Assembly (NCBI RefSeq): GCF_013307435.2 | Contig: NZ_CP102845.1 | Span: forward strand, 3,160,001-3,224,000 | DNA: 64,000 nucleotides | Origin: Microvirga terrae | GTDB taxonomy: Bacteria > Pseudomonadota > Alphaproteobacteria > Rhizobiales > Beijerinckiaceae | Direction of reading: 5' to 3' | Part shown: positions 26,526-34,946 of the stretch, one piece after another | Numbering within the stretch: position 1 is the first letter of the stretch | Layout of the letters: each line of letters opens with the position of its first letter | The notes under the pieces: generated by a model | Database searches by the model: none | What the model was told of the DNA's origin: nothing | The model's input: the letters and a program-made list of their open reading frames with translations, nothing else | Position numbers and translations under genes: made by a program

Positions 26526-26849
26526 TCATTGCTCGGTGAAGAAGGTGAGGACAACCTTGCCCTTGTCGCTGACGAGGCACACGAAGCGGTTCGGCTTGTC
26601 GCTCTTCTCCCGCTGAAGATAAGCCTCGCCCATGACCACCATGCGGATCGGCGTATCCTCCACCCGGGTGGCTGCCTTCGAGATGGCCAGCGACTCCATG
26701 TCGAAGGTCAGGTGTTCGAGGGACGGCGAGCGCTCCTTGAGAGCCGCCAGCCCGGAGAGTCGACAGGCCTCGACCTCCGCTGGCGCCTGAGCGAGAGACG
26801 AGGTGGTCATCAGAATGGAACCGGCGAGAGCGGCGAGACCATAGCGCAT
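26526..26849 (-). CDS. small secreted protein of unknown function
   Basis: A 107-residue protein with a signal peptide (MRYGLAALAGSILMTTSS, cleavage after LAQ) and a GGAAGG ribosome-binding site before the ATG. The mature domain of about 85 residues has two Cys (EACRLSG, FVCLVSD) and alternating strands (IRMVVMGEAYLQRE, NRFVCLVSDKGKVVLTFF), suggesting a compact beta fold in the periplasm. I do not recognise a family with confidence. It lies 64 bp downstream of the single-domain response regulator on the same strand. Confidence 0.62.
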   Translation of the reverse strand: MRYGLAALAGSILMTTSSLAQAPAEVEACRLSGLAALKERSPSLEHLTFDMESLAISKAATRVEDTPIRMVVMGEAYLQREKSDKPNRFVCLVSDKGKVVLTFFTEQ

Positions 26850-26912
26850 GGATGTTTCCTTCCTGGATGTCGATGGGACCGGACCCGGGTCCGGCAATTG
26901 CGGGCCTGACGG

Positions 26913-27344
26913 TTACGGGGCCGTTTTTTCCTGTGCGGCCAGATGCACTTCGCCGACCATCTGGGACAGGCGGTAGGGCTTGGGGAGGAAGCGAGCGCCG
27001 GCCGGGATGCGGTCACCGTGGCACCTTCGCGAACGCCCGGAGGCCAGGACGACCGAAAGGCCGGGCTGTGCCTTGAGTGCTCTGTGAGCGAGGTCGCAGC
27101 CGTCCCGTCCTCCCAGGTCGATGTCCGTGAACAGGACGTCGATCACCTCCTGGCCGAGGATGACCTCCGCTTCCTCGGCGCTGGCGGCGGTCAACACCAG
27201 GAACCCGGCATCCTCCAGGGCTCCCGCCGCCGCAGCGCCGATCATCAGATCATCTTCCACCACGAGAATGCAGATTGGGCCCGCCTCATAGCCCGTGTAC
27301 TCGGGTTGGGAGGCTCTCGACCAGCGTGTCGGGATCAGGTTCAT
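26913..27344 (-). CDS. single-domain response regulator (REC only)
   Basis: A 143-residue protein with one receiver domain from about residue 22. The acidic pair is in ILVVEDDLMIG, the phospho-acceptor Asp in LFTDIDLGG, and the conserved Lys in FLPKPYRL. No output domain follows, so it would act through protein contacts in a phosphorelay. Its ribosome-binding site (AAGGAAAGG, 7 nt before the ATG) lies inside the 3' arm of a perfect 17-bp inverted repeat, which suggests control of translation. No histidine kinase is adjacent. Confidence 0.82.
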   Translation of the reverse strand: MNLIPTRWSRASQPEYTGYEAGPICILVVEDDLMIGAAAAGALEDAGFLVLTAASAEEAEVILGQEVIDVLFTDIDLGGRDGCDLAHRALKAQPGLSVVLASGRSRRCHGDRIPAGARFLPKPYRLSQMVGEVHLAAQEKTAP

Positions 27345-27351
27345 GCGACGC

Positions 27352-27394
27352 CCTTTCCTTTCGGAGTTCGGCTGGCTAACTCCGAAAGGAAAGG
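27352..27394 (-). promoter_or_regulatory. perfect inverted repeat enclosing the ribosome-binding site of the response regulator
   Basis: The arms CCTTTCCTTTCGGAGTT and AACTCCGAAAGGAAAGG are exact complements (17 bp) with a 9-nt loop. In the mRNA of the gene starting at 27344 the 3' arm contains the Shine-Dalgarno sequence AAGGAAAGG, seven bases from the start codon. The hairpin would hide it from ribosomes. A DNA-binding operator is the other possibility. Confidence 0.65.
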
Positions 27395-27504
27395 CGGCGT
27401 TCACACCCGATCGGGACTTCCGCTCGACATGGTGAGCGCTCCGTTAACGGCTGCCGTCGCGGGGCGGCGCACGGCGGTGCGGGCCGGAACGATCCTTGCC
27501 GGGA

Positions 27505-28629
27505 TCAGAAGGCCCACATCCGGGCGGATTGCTGGGCCGTGCGGTCGATCGCATCGGCGACGGCCCCCGAGGACAGGTGATGGATCATGTGCCCAAGGCC
27601 GGGCAGGACAATGAACTCGCTGTGCGGCAGTTCCCGGTGCAGACGTGCCGATTGGCGGCCCACATCGGCGATCTGATCGTCGGCGCCCGTGATGATCGTG
27701 AGCGGCACCCTCAGTTCGGCATAATACCGTTCCAGGTCCATCGCCGACGGCGGCATGAGAGCGGCATCCTCGGCGGCTGCGCGAAGCTGCAGGGGCCGCA
27801 GCATCAGCGCCTTCGGGAACTCGCGCTCGAAGCGCTCCGGCACCGGCGCCGGCTGGAACACGCGCTTGATCATGCCCGGAAGGATGGCTCGTGCCACTGG
27901 CGGCGAGACGGTGTAGCGCATGACATCGCCGACCAGGGGGATGGCCGGCGGCGAGAGCAGGAACGTGTCCGCCCGCAGGGTCGGGTAGTAGTAGCCCGAG
28001 CCCAGGACGAGGCCACGGACAAGTTCGGGGGATTCGAGCGCGAGGGCCACCGCGACCAGGGTGCCCCAGGAATGTCCGTAAACCACCGCCTGCTCGACCC
28101 CCAGCCGGGCCAGGGCGCTCCTGAACAGCCGGGCCTGGGCCCGGGGCGTCCAGAGCTGCCGCGGCCGCGCGCTGTAGCCATAGCCGGGACGGTCGATGAC
28201 GATGACCCGGTACCGGTCAGCGAGTCGGTCCACGAGGCCGCTGACGGTGAAATCCTGGATCATGGTGCCGTTGCCGTGGATCAGCACCAGCGGGCTGCCC
28301 CGCCCGCGGTCGATGTAGTGCAGGCGCACGCCGTCCACGTCGAGAAAACGGCCGATCGGCGGGTACCGGCGCTCGGCCTCCTGGGCCCGCCGGCGGTTGT
28401 AGAGGGCCGCTGCTCCCAGAGCGGCGGCGCTCGCAAGCGCAGGCACGAGCCAGCGCGGTGCCCTGCCAGCGCCCCCTGTCATCGACCCGCGGGCATTGTC
28501 CGGCTTCCGATCCGGCCCGTGGGAGGCCGGATCCTGATCACGCACCGGGTCCGGCATGACGGTCCGATCACCGTCATAGCCATGACGGCCGGATGAGTTC
28601 AGGTCGACGGCTGTCTCCACGATGCGCAT
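27505..28629 (-). CDS. membrane-anchored alpha/beta-fold hydrolase
   Basis: A 374-residue protein with an N-terminal hydrophobic anchor (WLVPALASAAALGAAALY) followed by an alpha/beta-hydrolase domain. Motifs are the oxyanion region VLIHGNGTMIQDF, the nucleophile elbow YGHSWGTLVA, an Asp in TGADDQIADV and the His in LPGLGHMIHH. This is the epoxide hydrolase/haloperoxidase-like group; substrate unknown. The start is uncertain: the Met at 28629 has a GGAG upstream, while ATGs at 28557 and 28485 are also possible. The extra N-terminal residues are low-complexity and polar. Confidence 0.75.
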   Translation of the reverse strand: MRIVETAVDLNSSGRHGYDGDRTVMPDPVRDQDPASHGPDRKPDNARGSMTGGAGRAPRWLVPALASAAALGAAALYNRRRAQEAERRYPPIGRFLDVDGVRLHYIDRGRGSPLVLIHGNGTMIQDFTVSGLVDRLADRYRVIVIDRPGYGYSARPRQLWTPRAQARLFRSALARLGVEQAVVYGHSWGTLVAVALALESPELVRGLVLGSGYYYPTLRADTFLLSPPAIPLVGDVMRYTVSPPVARAILPGMIKRVFQPAPVPERFEREFPKALMLRPLQLRAAAEDAALMPPSAMDLERYYAELRVPLTIITGADDQIADVGRQSARLHRELPHSEFIVLPGLGHMIHHLSSGAVADAIDRTAQQSARMWAF

Positions 28630-28746
28630 CCGCAATCTCCGTTCTGCTTGCAGACGGGGAACGCCCGGGGCGGGAAAGGGTTGCTGCACCGCAAAAAGGG
28701 CCAGCCCCCTGGGCTGATGGCGACGCTGAACGGGATGGCGCAGCCG

Positions 28747-31077
28747 CTACGCCACGGCGCGGGACGACTCGTCCCGCTTCCTCGCCAGCGGCTTCGGGAC
28801 GTCCGCGATGAAGGATGCAATGGCCTCGCGGGACATGGGCTTGGCGATGAGGTAGCCCTGGGCCTGGGAGGCGCCGGCGAGACGCAGGGCATTGAGTTGC
28901 TCCTCCGTCTCGACCCCTTCGGCCGTCGTGCTCATGTTCAGGTCCTTGGCGAGGCCGATGGTCGCCTTGATGATCGCGCGGCTGTCCGCGGAGGTCAGCA
29001 TGTTGCGCACGAAGGACTGGTCGATCTTGATCTTGTCGAACGGGAAGCTGCTGAGATAGCTCATCGACGCGTAGCCGGTGCCGAAATCGTCGAGCGCGAT
29101 GGAAACGCCGAGCGCCTTGAGCTTCTTGAGCGCCGCCGTGGCCTCCTCGGTGAGCTTGACGGATTCCGTGATCTCCAGGACGAGGCGGTGGGCCGGCAGG
29201 CCGGAGATCTCCAGGGCGGTGCGGACGCTCGCCACCACATCCCGGCTGCGGAACTGCACGGGCGAGAGATTGATCGCCACCTTCAGCGGCTGCGGCCAGG
29301 TCATGGCCGTCGTGCAGGCCTCCTCGAGAATCCAATCGCCCATCGGGCCGATGAGGCCTGATTCCTCGGCCGTGGGGATGAACTGCAGCGGCGAGATCAT
29401 GCCCTTGGTCGGGTGCTTCCAGCGCGCCAGCGCCTCGCAGCCCCACATCTGGTTCGTCGCAAGGTCGAGGATCGGCTGATAGAACAGGTCGAGCTCCTTG
29501 TTCTCCAGAGCGGCCTTGAGCGCCCCTTCGAGGGCGCGGCGTTCCGCCCGCGCGTCCTTGATGCCGGAATCGAAGATCCGGTAGCTGCAGCTGGAATCCG
29601 ACTTCGCCGCATAGAGCGCGATGTCGGCGGCCTTGAGGATCTCGTTGGAGGTCTTGCCGTCGGTCGACGCGATGGCGATGCCGATGGAGAGCCCGACTTC
29701 GATCTCCGTGTTGCCGGCCGTGCACGGGATCCGCATGGCCGACTGGATGGCCGTCGCGAGATCGATGGCCTGCTGGCGGTTGCGGATCGGCCGCTGGATG
29801 ATCGCGAACTCGTCGCCGCCGATGCGCGCGATGAGGTCGGTCTTCCGCAAGCGCTCGCGCAGGCGCCGCGCCACGGCCTGGACGATCTCGTCGCCGACCG
29901 CGTGGCCGAAGCTGTCGTTGATGTCCTTGAACCGGTTGAGGTCGACGAGATGCAGCGCGAAGTCCGTGCTCGATCGCTGGGACGCGAGGAACGTCCGCTT
30001 GAGATCTTCGACGAACTGGAACCGGTTGGGAAGCTTGGTCAGCACGTCGTGCCGCGACAGGTAGCTTTCGCTCGCCGCACGCAGGATGCCGGTTCGCACA
30101 TGCCGGAGGCCGAGCAGCGTGGCGGCCTCGATTCCGATATCCATCAGATAGGCGAAGAACGCGACCACGCGGCTCTCGAGGCGCCGTCCGGCCATCATCT
30201 CCGCGACCGTCCGGCTGACCGCGAGGCCGGCCGGATAATGGGCGAGCGGATGGAGAGCCATGACGCGCTCCTTCCGGTCGATCCAGCTGACGTCGCGGAT
30301 GAGAGTCGGGATGTTCTTGGCGATCAGGCGCTGCAGCGGGGTGTTGGGCCTCCACACCCGCCGGCCGAGCGCCCTCTCGGAAACCGGGCAATGCGCCAGG
30401 ATGATGCCGTCGCGGCGATAGAGCGTGATTGCCTGGGAGTGTGTGCGAAGGTGATCCTTGAAGATCCTCTCGAAATGATCGAGGTCGATCGTGGCCACGA
30501 TGACGCCGAGAAAATTGCCGTCGGCATCCAGGATCTTCCGGGCCAGCGAGAGAACCTTCTTGTCCATCGCCCGGATTCTCATCGGCTCGCCGAGATACAG
30601 GGTCAGGGCCGGCTCGGTCGCGAGCGCCCGGTAATAGGACGTGTCCTTCAGATAGATCGGATCGGACATGGGGCGCGGCGTCGAGGAGCCGACGATCCTT
30701 CCGCGGGCATTGACGAGGTCGATCCGGACGAGTTGGGGCAGCGAGTGGCACGCGCCCACCAAGGTGGCCTTGGTCGTCTGCGCGGCGGCGAAACCGTCGA
30801 ACTCGTGCGCCTGGAGGCAGGCCTGCGGGATGCGGCTGACCACGTCGCGCAGAACGTTCTCGGTGGACTGGAAGACTCCGTCCGTCCGCTCCTGGAGCGC
30901 GAGCGCGAGGTTCGTCAGATCGGCCTCGGCCTGCGCGAGATCGTCGTTGTACCCGCGCACGAAAAGAAAGAACGCGCCGAGGATCCCGGCCACCGCCGTC
31001 ACGATGCTGAGAGAGATGATCACATAATCCGGCACAACGGGCTTCGATTCATTCCACGCGACGCTCTCCGTCACCAT
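28747..31077 (-). CDS. dCACHE-GGDEF-EAL cyclic-di-GMP enzyme
   Basis: A 776-residue membrane sensor. A transmembrane helix (VIISLSIVTAVAGILGAFFLF, written here as the N-terminal helix at about residues 19-39) precedes a periplasmic dCACHE/PDC domain of about 250 residues and a second membrane-proximal helix. A GGDEF domain follows with an intact active site (ARIGGDEFAII, about residue 420), then an EAL domain with the intact CEALARW motif (about residue 546) and the DDFGTGYASMSYL loop. Both synthesis and hydrolysis of c-di-GMP are possible; the net activity cannot be told. It is the first gene of a minus-strand pair with the hydrolase. Confidence 0.9.
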   Translation of the reverse strand: MVTESVAWNESKPVVPDYVIISLSIVTAVAGILGAFFLFVRGYNDDLAQAEADLTNLALALQERTDGVFQSTENVLRDVVSRIPQACLQAHEFDGFAAAQTTKATLVGACHSLPQLVRIDLVNARGRIVGSSTPRPMSDPIYLKDTSYYRALATEPALTLYLGEPMRIRAMDKKVLSLARKILDADGNFLGVIVATIDLDHFERIFKDHLRTHSQAITLYRRDGIILAHCPVSERALGRRVWRPNTPLQRLIAKNIPTLIRDVSWIDRKERVMALHPLAHYPAGLAVSRTVAEMMAGRRLESRVVAFFAYLMDIGIEAATLLGLRHVRTGILRAASESYLSRHDVLTKLPNRFQFVEDLKRTFLASQRSSTDFALHLVDLNRFKDINDSFGHAVGDEIVQAVARRLRERLRKTDLIARIGGDEFAIIQRPIRNRQQAIDLATAIQSAMRIPCTAGNTEIEVGLSIGIAIASTDGKTSNEILKAADIALYAAKSDSSCSYRIFDSGIKDARAERRALEGALKAALENKELDLFYQPILDLATNQMWGCEALARWKHPTKGMISPLQFIPTAEESGLIGPMGDWILEEACTTAMTWPQPLKVAINLSPVQFRSRDVVASVRTALEISGLPAHRLVLEITESVKLTEEATAALKKLKALGVSIALDDFGTGYASMSYLSSFPFDKIKIDQSFVRNMLTSADSRAIIKATIGLAKDLNMSTTAEGVETEEQLNALRLAGASQAQGYLIAKPMSREAIASFIADVPKPLARKRDESSRAVA

Positions 31078-31275
31078 TCGGCACGAGTTGTCGTTATTCC
31101 GTTAATGCCGACAGGAATTCTGTCCGTTAGACGAAAAAAGCAAAGCTTCGTTCGGAACGGACGCGCTGCTCTCATGGCCGGCACCCTCTCCCGTTTTCCA
31201 ACGGCCGTTTCTTGACCCCCGCTCGTCCTGACACCCACCACGTCATGGCCACCCTCCGCCCGTCATGGCACCCAT

Positions 31276-31369
31276 CACGTCATGGCCGGGCTTGTCCCGG
31301 CCATCCCGATTGGAAGAGCAGTGTGCCTTACGGGTCGGGATCACCGGCACAAGGCAGGTGATGACGTGG
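31276..31369. repeat. palindromic intergenic repeat, copy 1
   Basis: Starts CACGTCATGGCCGGG and ends GGTGATGACGTGG. It contains a hairpin GGCCGGG-CTTGT-CCCGGCC at its left and a degenerate one at its right (CACCGGCACAAGGCAGGTG). The outer ends CACGTCAT and ATGACGTG also pair. Two related copies are at 31744 and 58004. Confidence 0.8.
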
Positions 31370-31404
31370 CAGGGTCTGTGCAACGATGTGTTCTCACTTT
31401 GTTC

Positions 31405-31433
31405 TTGACAGGGGTGCCAAGCTAAGCTATATC
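31405..31433 (+). promoter_or_regulatory. strong sigma-70-like promoter with no coding gene downstream
   Basis: TTGACA at 31405-31410, a 17-bp spacer and TATATC at 31428-31433 make a near-consensus housekeeping promoter, with a start site expected near 31440. No reading frame with a ribosome-binding site follows, so it may drive a non-coding RNA. Confidence 0.6.
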
Positions 31434-31439
31434 GTTGGA

Positions 31440-31620
31440 CAGATCGGTTCCTGCGAGGGGCGCGCTCGCGAGGCGTCGCAAGTGTGGGAGCCGGCACGGT
31501 CCTGCGACAGGCTTCGCACCCCTGGGCGCGCAGGAGGCCGACCTTGGGCTCCGTCCAGCTGGTCCGCCTGAAAAGAACCGTGCGCGACGAGCAGCTTGGC
31601 TCTCGCTTATCACCTCAGAC
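31440..31620 (+). ncRNA. candidate small RNA (family unassigned)
   Basis: The sequence after the promoter at 31405 can form long helices. For example, GGTCCTGCG near 31500 can pair with CGCAGGAGGCC near 31540, inside GAGCC near 31490 and GGCTC near 31555. The length would be about 150-200 nt, in the range of 6S RNA, but I see no decisive family signature. The 3' end is arbitrary because no clear terminator was found. Confidence 0.3.
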
Positions 31621-31743
31621 ATCGAGCCGGGCTGCCACTCGCGCCACCCTCGATCATCCTGACAGGCTCGCAGCGCAAGCTGCGGGCCCACAGGTGCTGC
31701 TCTTTGACAGCGCACAGATCAACTCACCGTCATCCGACCCTGC

Positions 31744-31838
31744 CACGTCATGGCCGGCCTTGTGCCGGCCATCCCGATCGGAAAAGCGCCTCACCTCAAG
31801 CAATCGAGATCACCGGGACAAGCCCGGTGATGACGTGG
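31744..31838. repeat. palindromic intergenic repeat, copy 2
   Basis: Best-preserved copy: left hairpin GGCCGGC-CTTGT-GCCGGCC, right hairpin CACCGGG-ACAAG-CCCGGTG, outer ends CACGTCAT and ATGACGTG complementary. The centre between the hairpins (GAAAAGCGC to CAAGCAATCG) is variable between copies. Confidence 0.82.
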
Positions 31839-32363
31839 TGGCTGGCCGGCACAGGCGGAGGATGGGATCACGGGAGGGCGCCGTCCCATGACCGGAGGCC
31901 TGTGAGTGTGGGACCAGCGATTGCGACGACTGCCGCGCAGCCTTGCCGTCATTTGACAAAGCCCGCCGGGTGTAGGAGCCTCCCCGGGTCATGTTGAGCT
32001 TCTTAACGCACCGTCGCGGCCTGCATCGGGCAGGCAACCTCATCGCGGGCCATTAGCCCCGAGCTCAACGCGCGTCGGCGTTCCGGGCTCGGGGCGCTTC
32101 AAGACAGCTGCGCATCCGGACATCCTGTGAGGCAGAACGCCGGCTCCTCCGGCGCCACGCCGCGTCATCGCCGTTCAGGTCCTGGATCCCGTTGAAAAGC
32201 CGAATCCCGTCCGCGCCGCCAGTCACCAGGGCTCCTCGTCGTGGCGCGCCGTGAGGCCTCCACCCACACGACGCGCCATGCCCCTCACCAGCCAACGGGA
32301 TCCCTGATCCCGGCTCCGCCGCAGCATCCCGCTCTGCGGCATCCTCAAATCCAGGAGACACCC

Positions 32364-32804
32364 ATGACCAGAAAAGCATCAGCCGGCGCAAAGCCGCGGA
32401 TCACCCTGACCTCGTCCGATTTTGAGAAGCTGTCGACCCTCGCCGAGGCGGCCAAGCACACCATGCCGGAGGTGGCACGGGACCTGAGCGCGGAGCTCGA
32501 CCGGGCACATGTTCTTGCGGAAGGGAGGCTCCGCCCCGACGCGGTTCATATGGGCTGCACGGTCGATTTCCGGGACGACACGACCGGGCGGGTGCAGACC
32601 GTCACCCTGGCCTATCCGCATGAAGCGGACATCTCGAAGGGGAGGATCTCGGTGCTGACGCCGATCGGAACCGCCCTGATCGGCCTGCCCGTCGGGCAGT
32701 CCATCGGCTGGACGACGCGCACGGGCGAATCGCGGCGCCTGACGGTGCTGCAGGTCGCAAACCCCGGCGTGGCGGAGGCCGTCCCGGAGCGGGAGGCCAT
32801 CTGA
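32364..32804 (+). CDS. Rnk-type GreA/GreB C-terminal domain protein
   Basis: A 146-residue protein: a short helical N-terminus (ITLTSSDFEKLSTLAEAA) and a C-terminal FKBP-like GreA/GreB_C domain (GCTVDFRDDTTGRVQTVTL, ISVLTPIGTALIGLPVGQSI). This matches Rnk (regulator of nucleoside diphosphate kinase), which binds RNA polymerase but has a shorter coiled coil than Gre factors and no cleavage activity. The ATG follows CCAGGAG. It is alone on the plus strand. Confidence 0.8.
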   Translation: MTRKASAGAKPRITLTSSDFEKLSTLAEAAKHTMPEVARDLSAELDRAHVLAEGRLRPDAVHMGCTVDFRDDTTGRVQTVTLAYPHEADISKGRISVLTPIGTALIGLPVGQSIGWTTRTGESRRLTVLQVANPGVAEAVPEREAI

Positions 32805-32827
32805 CCCGGGCAGGGACGACAACCGGA

Positions 32828-33682
32828 CTAGGCCCTCAGCAGGATCGCCGTCGCATCGTCGCTCGCCTTGAACCGGGGATAAAGCCGGCCGTCCGGATCG
32901 CGCTCCGTCTCGATCTCGCGCGCCAGGGTCACGAGAGGTTCGAGTCCGGACGACAGGGCGGCCGCCATGAGGGCCGGTGCGTCCATGGCCCGATAAAGAT
33001 CGACGAGGGCCGAAAACCCGTCCGAGGCCAGGAGGATCGCGGTGCCGTCGCGGCACGGCGCCGTCTCGTGCCGCAGCCGGTCGGCGGCGTCAGGATTGAA
33101 GCTCAGAAGAGCGGCCGGGATGCCGCTCTTCCGCTGCCGCTCCCGACGCTCGCCGAGCCACGCGAGGAAAACGGGCTCATCGAGGATGGTCGTGGGGCGG
33201 GATCCCGCCTGCCCGATCAGCTCCGCCGCCTTGGACGATTCGGCAGCGCGCAGGCCGGGAGCGTCGCCAAGCGTCGCGACGGAGCCGTCGGGCTGCCGGA
33301 CATAGGCCGTGGTGTCGCCGAAGGTCCAGGCGTCGAGAACGTCGCCCCTGCGGCGAACCAGGGTCATGGCCCCAAGCGGCCAGGTGATGAAATCCTCGTG
33401 CCGCTCCCTGGGCGCAACCGCCCGGTAGGCGGTGCGCGCCTCCTCCATCACGTGGCGCAGGAGGGCCACGCCGTCCTGGGCGGCCGGGGCGAGGTTCGAG
33501 AGACGCTCGTCGGCGAATGTCGCCAGCCACGCGGCGTCGCTCGTCCCGCGCATGACGGGCGTCGTGCCCGGAAAGATCGAGGTGTCGATCACCCAGGCCC
33601 AATCTCCCGAGACGCCGCAGATATCCTCGTTGGGCTTGGCCGGGTGGCCCGGCCGGCTGATCCGATCCATAACCGTGAACAT
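32828..33682 (-). CDS. PP2C-like (PPM) serine/threonine phosphatase family protein
   Basis: A 284-residue protein with the layout of PPM phosphatases: an N-terminal strand with NEDICGVSGDWAWVIDTS (the place of the first metal-binding Asp), a mid-region ATFGD-like TFGDTTAYVRQ, and the late AILLASDGFSALVD and SDDATAILL motifs that hold metal-binding Asp residues. The first metal site reads WVIDTSI where the family has VxDGxG, so activity may be altered. I placed the start at the Met of MFTVMDRIS; the open frame further upstream overlaps marC on the other strand. Function in the cell is unknown. Confidence 0.7.
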   Translation of the reverse strand: MFTVMDRISRPGHPAKPNEDICGVSGDWAWVIDTSIFPGTTPVMRGTSDAAWLATFADERLSNLAPAAQDGVALLRHVMEEARTAYRAVAPRERHEDFITWPLGAMTLVRRRGDVLDAWTFGDTTAYVRQPDGSVATLGDAPGLRAAESSKAAELIGQAGSRPTTILDEPVFLAWLGERRERQRKSGIPAALLSFNPDAADRLRHETAPCRDGTAILLASDGFSALVDLYRAMDAPALMAAALSSGLEPLVTLAREIETERDPDGRLYPRFKASDDATAILLRA

Positions 33683-33751
33683 CGTCGCATCGCCCCTCGT
33701 CAAACCGGTTCGATCACCCCATAAAGCAAAGCTTGCAGGAAGGTCCAGCCG

Positions 33752-34387
33752 ATGCTTCTCGACTACATCTCCGCTGCCCTCGTGACTCTTCTCGTCACCC
33801 TCGACCCGGTGGCGCTGGCGCCGATCTTCGTGTCGCTGACACGGGGAATGAACGCCGCGGAGCGCCGCCGCGTTTCCGTGCGCGCCTGCCTGATCGCCTT
33901 CGGCATCCTGGCCTTCTTCGGGCTCGGCGGCGAGGTTCTGCTGCGGCTCTTGGGCGTCGGCATCCCGGCCTTCCGCATCTCCGGCGGCCTTCTGCTGTTC
34001 TGGATCGCGTTCGAGATGGTGTTCGAACGCCGCAACGAGCGCAAGCAGCACACGGCCGACATCGCCATCACCGAGGACCACATCCGCAATGTCGCGGCCT
34101 TCCCGCTCGCCATCCCGCTGATGGCCGGCCCGGGCGCCATCACGGCCGTGATTCTGCTCGCCGGACGGGCGGACGGCAACCTCGTCTATCTGACGGCGCT
34201 GCTGATCCTGATTGCCCTTGGCATCCTGAGCTGCCTCGTGGTGTTCTCCGCGGCCGACCGCGTCTCCCGCTGGCTCGGCGTCACCGGCAACGTGGTGCTG
34301 ACGCGCCTCCTCGGGGTGATCCTCGCCGGGCTGGCGGTGCAGTTCATCATCGACGGCGTGCTGGCGCTGCTCCGTCAGCAGCCCTAG
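33752..34387 (+). CDS. MarC-family integral membrane protein
   Basis: A 211-residue protein with six hydrophobic segments. The N-terminus (LVTLLVTLDPVALAPIFVSL), the central PLAIPLMAGPGAITAVILLA motif and the C-terminal LTRLLGVILAGLAVQFIIDG are family signatures of MarC/NAAT (UPF0056) proteins. Some homologues transport neutral amino acids; most have no known substrate. The start follows AGGAAGG. It is divergent from the PP2C-like gene with a 69-bp gap. Confidence 0.85.
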   Translation: MLLDYISAALVTLLVTLDPVALAPIFVSLTRGMNAAERRRVSVRACLIAFGILAFFGLGGEVLLRLLGVGIPAFRISGGLLLFWIAFEMVFERRNERKQHTADIAITEDHIRNVAAFPLAIPLMAGPGAITAVILLAGRADGNLVYLTALLILIALGILSCLVVFSAADRVSRWLGVTGNVVLTRLLGVILAGLAVQFIIDGVLALLRQQP

Positions 34388-34438
34388 AGCACCGGACCCG
34401 GTTTTAGGCCCGATGCTCCGCTCGTTGGAAAGCGCATC

Positions 34439-34942
34439 TCAGGACGGGGACGCGAACGGCGCGAATTCACGAGCCACGTGCTCGTAGACGGCGCGCTTGA
34501 ACGGAACTACCAGGTCCGGCAGCCGCTCGAGCCGTTCCCAGCGCCAGGCGCTGAATTCCGGTACGGCGCCGCCCCGGATGCCCCCGACCTCGATCTCGTC
34601 GTCGGTGCCCGTGAACCGGAAGGCGGCCCAGCGCTGGCTCTGGCCGCGGAACGGGGACAGGCGGTGCGGCGGCCCGGCATAGGGCGGAAAATCATAAGCG
34701 ACCCACTCGGGCGTCAGCCCGAGCAGGCTTGCGTTCGTGACGCTCGTCTCCTCCCAGAGTTCCCGCCTCGCCGCCGCCAGAACGTCCTCGCCGTCGTCGA
34801 CGCCGCCCTGCGGCATCTGCCAGTCGTGTCCCGGCGCGATGATCTCGGGCCCGTCGTCGCGCAGGCGCCTGGCGATCAGGACCAGGCCGTCCCCGTTGAA
34901 CAGCGCGATGCCCACGTTAGGCCGGTAGCGTGCCTGGGACAC
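34439..34942 (-). CDS. rppH: RNA pyrophosphohydrolase (Nudix)
   Basis: A 167-residue Nudix hydrolase. The box GGVDDGEDVLAAARREL then WEETSV fits Gx5Ex7REUxEExGU with Thr for the last Gly. The N-terminus YRPNVGIALFNGDG and WQMPQGG are hallmarks of RppH/NudH. It removes pyrophosphate from the 5' end of mRNA, starting decay, or hydrolyses diadenosine polyphosphates. It begins 4 bp after the M20 peptidase stop, so the two genes are translationally linked. Confidence 0.9.
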   Translation of the reverse strand: MSQARYRPNVGIALFNGDGLVLIARRLRDDGPEIIAPGHDWQMPQGGVDDGEDVLAAARRELWEETSVTNASLLGLTPEWVAYDFPPYAGPPHRLSPFRGQSQRWAAFRFTGTDDEIEVGGIRGGAVPEFSAWRWERLERLPDLVVPFKRAVYEHVAREFAPFASPS

Positions 34943-34946
34943 GGGC

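Larger units (their letters stand above)
31078..32363. other. 1.3-kb gene-poor stretch with repeats and an orphan promoter
   Basis: No frame here has the look of a real protein. The stretch holds two copies of a palindromic repeat (31276-31369, 31744-31838), a strong promoter-like sequence at 31405-31433 with no gene behind it, and a hairpin CCCCGAGC/GCTCGGGG at 32057-32094. The part from about 31839 to 32363 otherwise shows nothing I can name. Confidence 0.6.

Noticed and set aside
31243..31497. 84-codon frame over palindromic repeat copy 1
   Set aside because: Its C-terminal part (SNRDGRDKPGHDVMG type) is simply the translation of the repeat element, a known source of false genes.
31435..31662. 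75-codon frame starting at the orphan promoter
   Set aside because: No ribosome-binding site, start at the transcription start itself, Arg/Pro/Ala-rich composition typical of random GC-rich frames.
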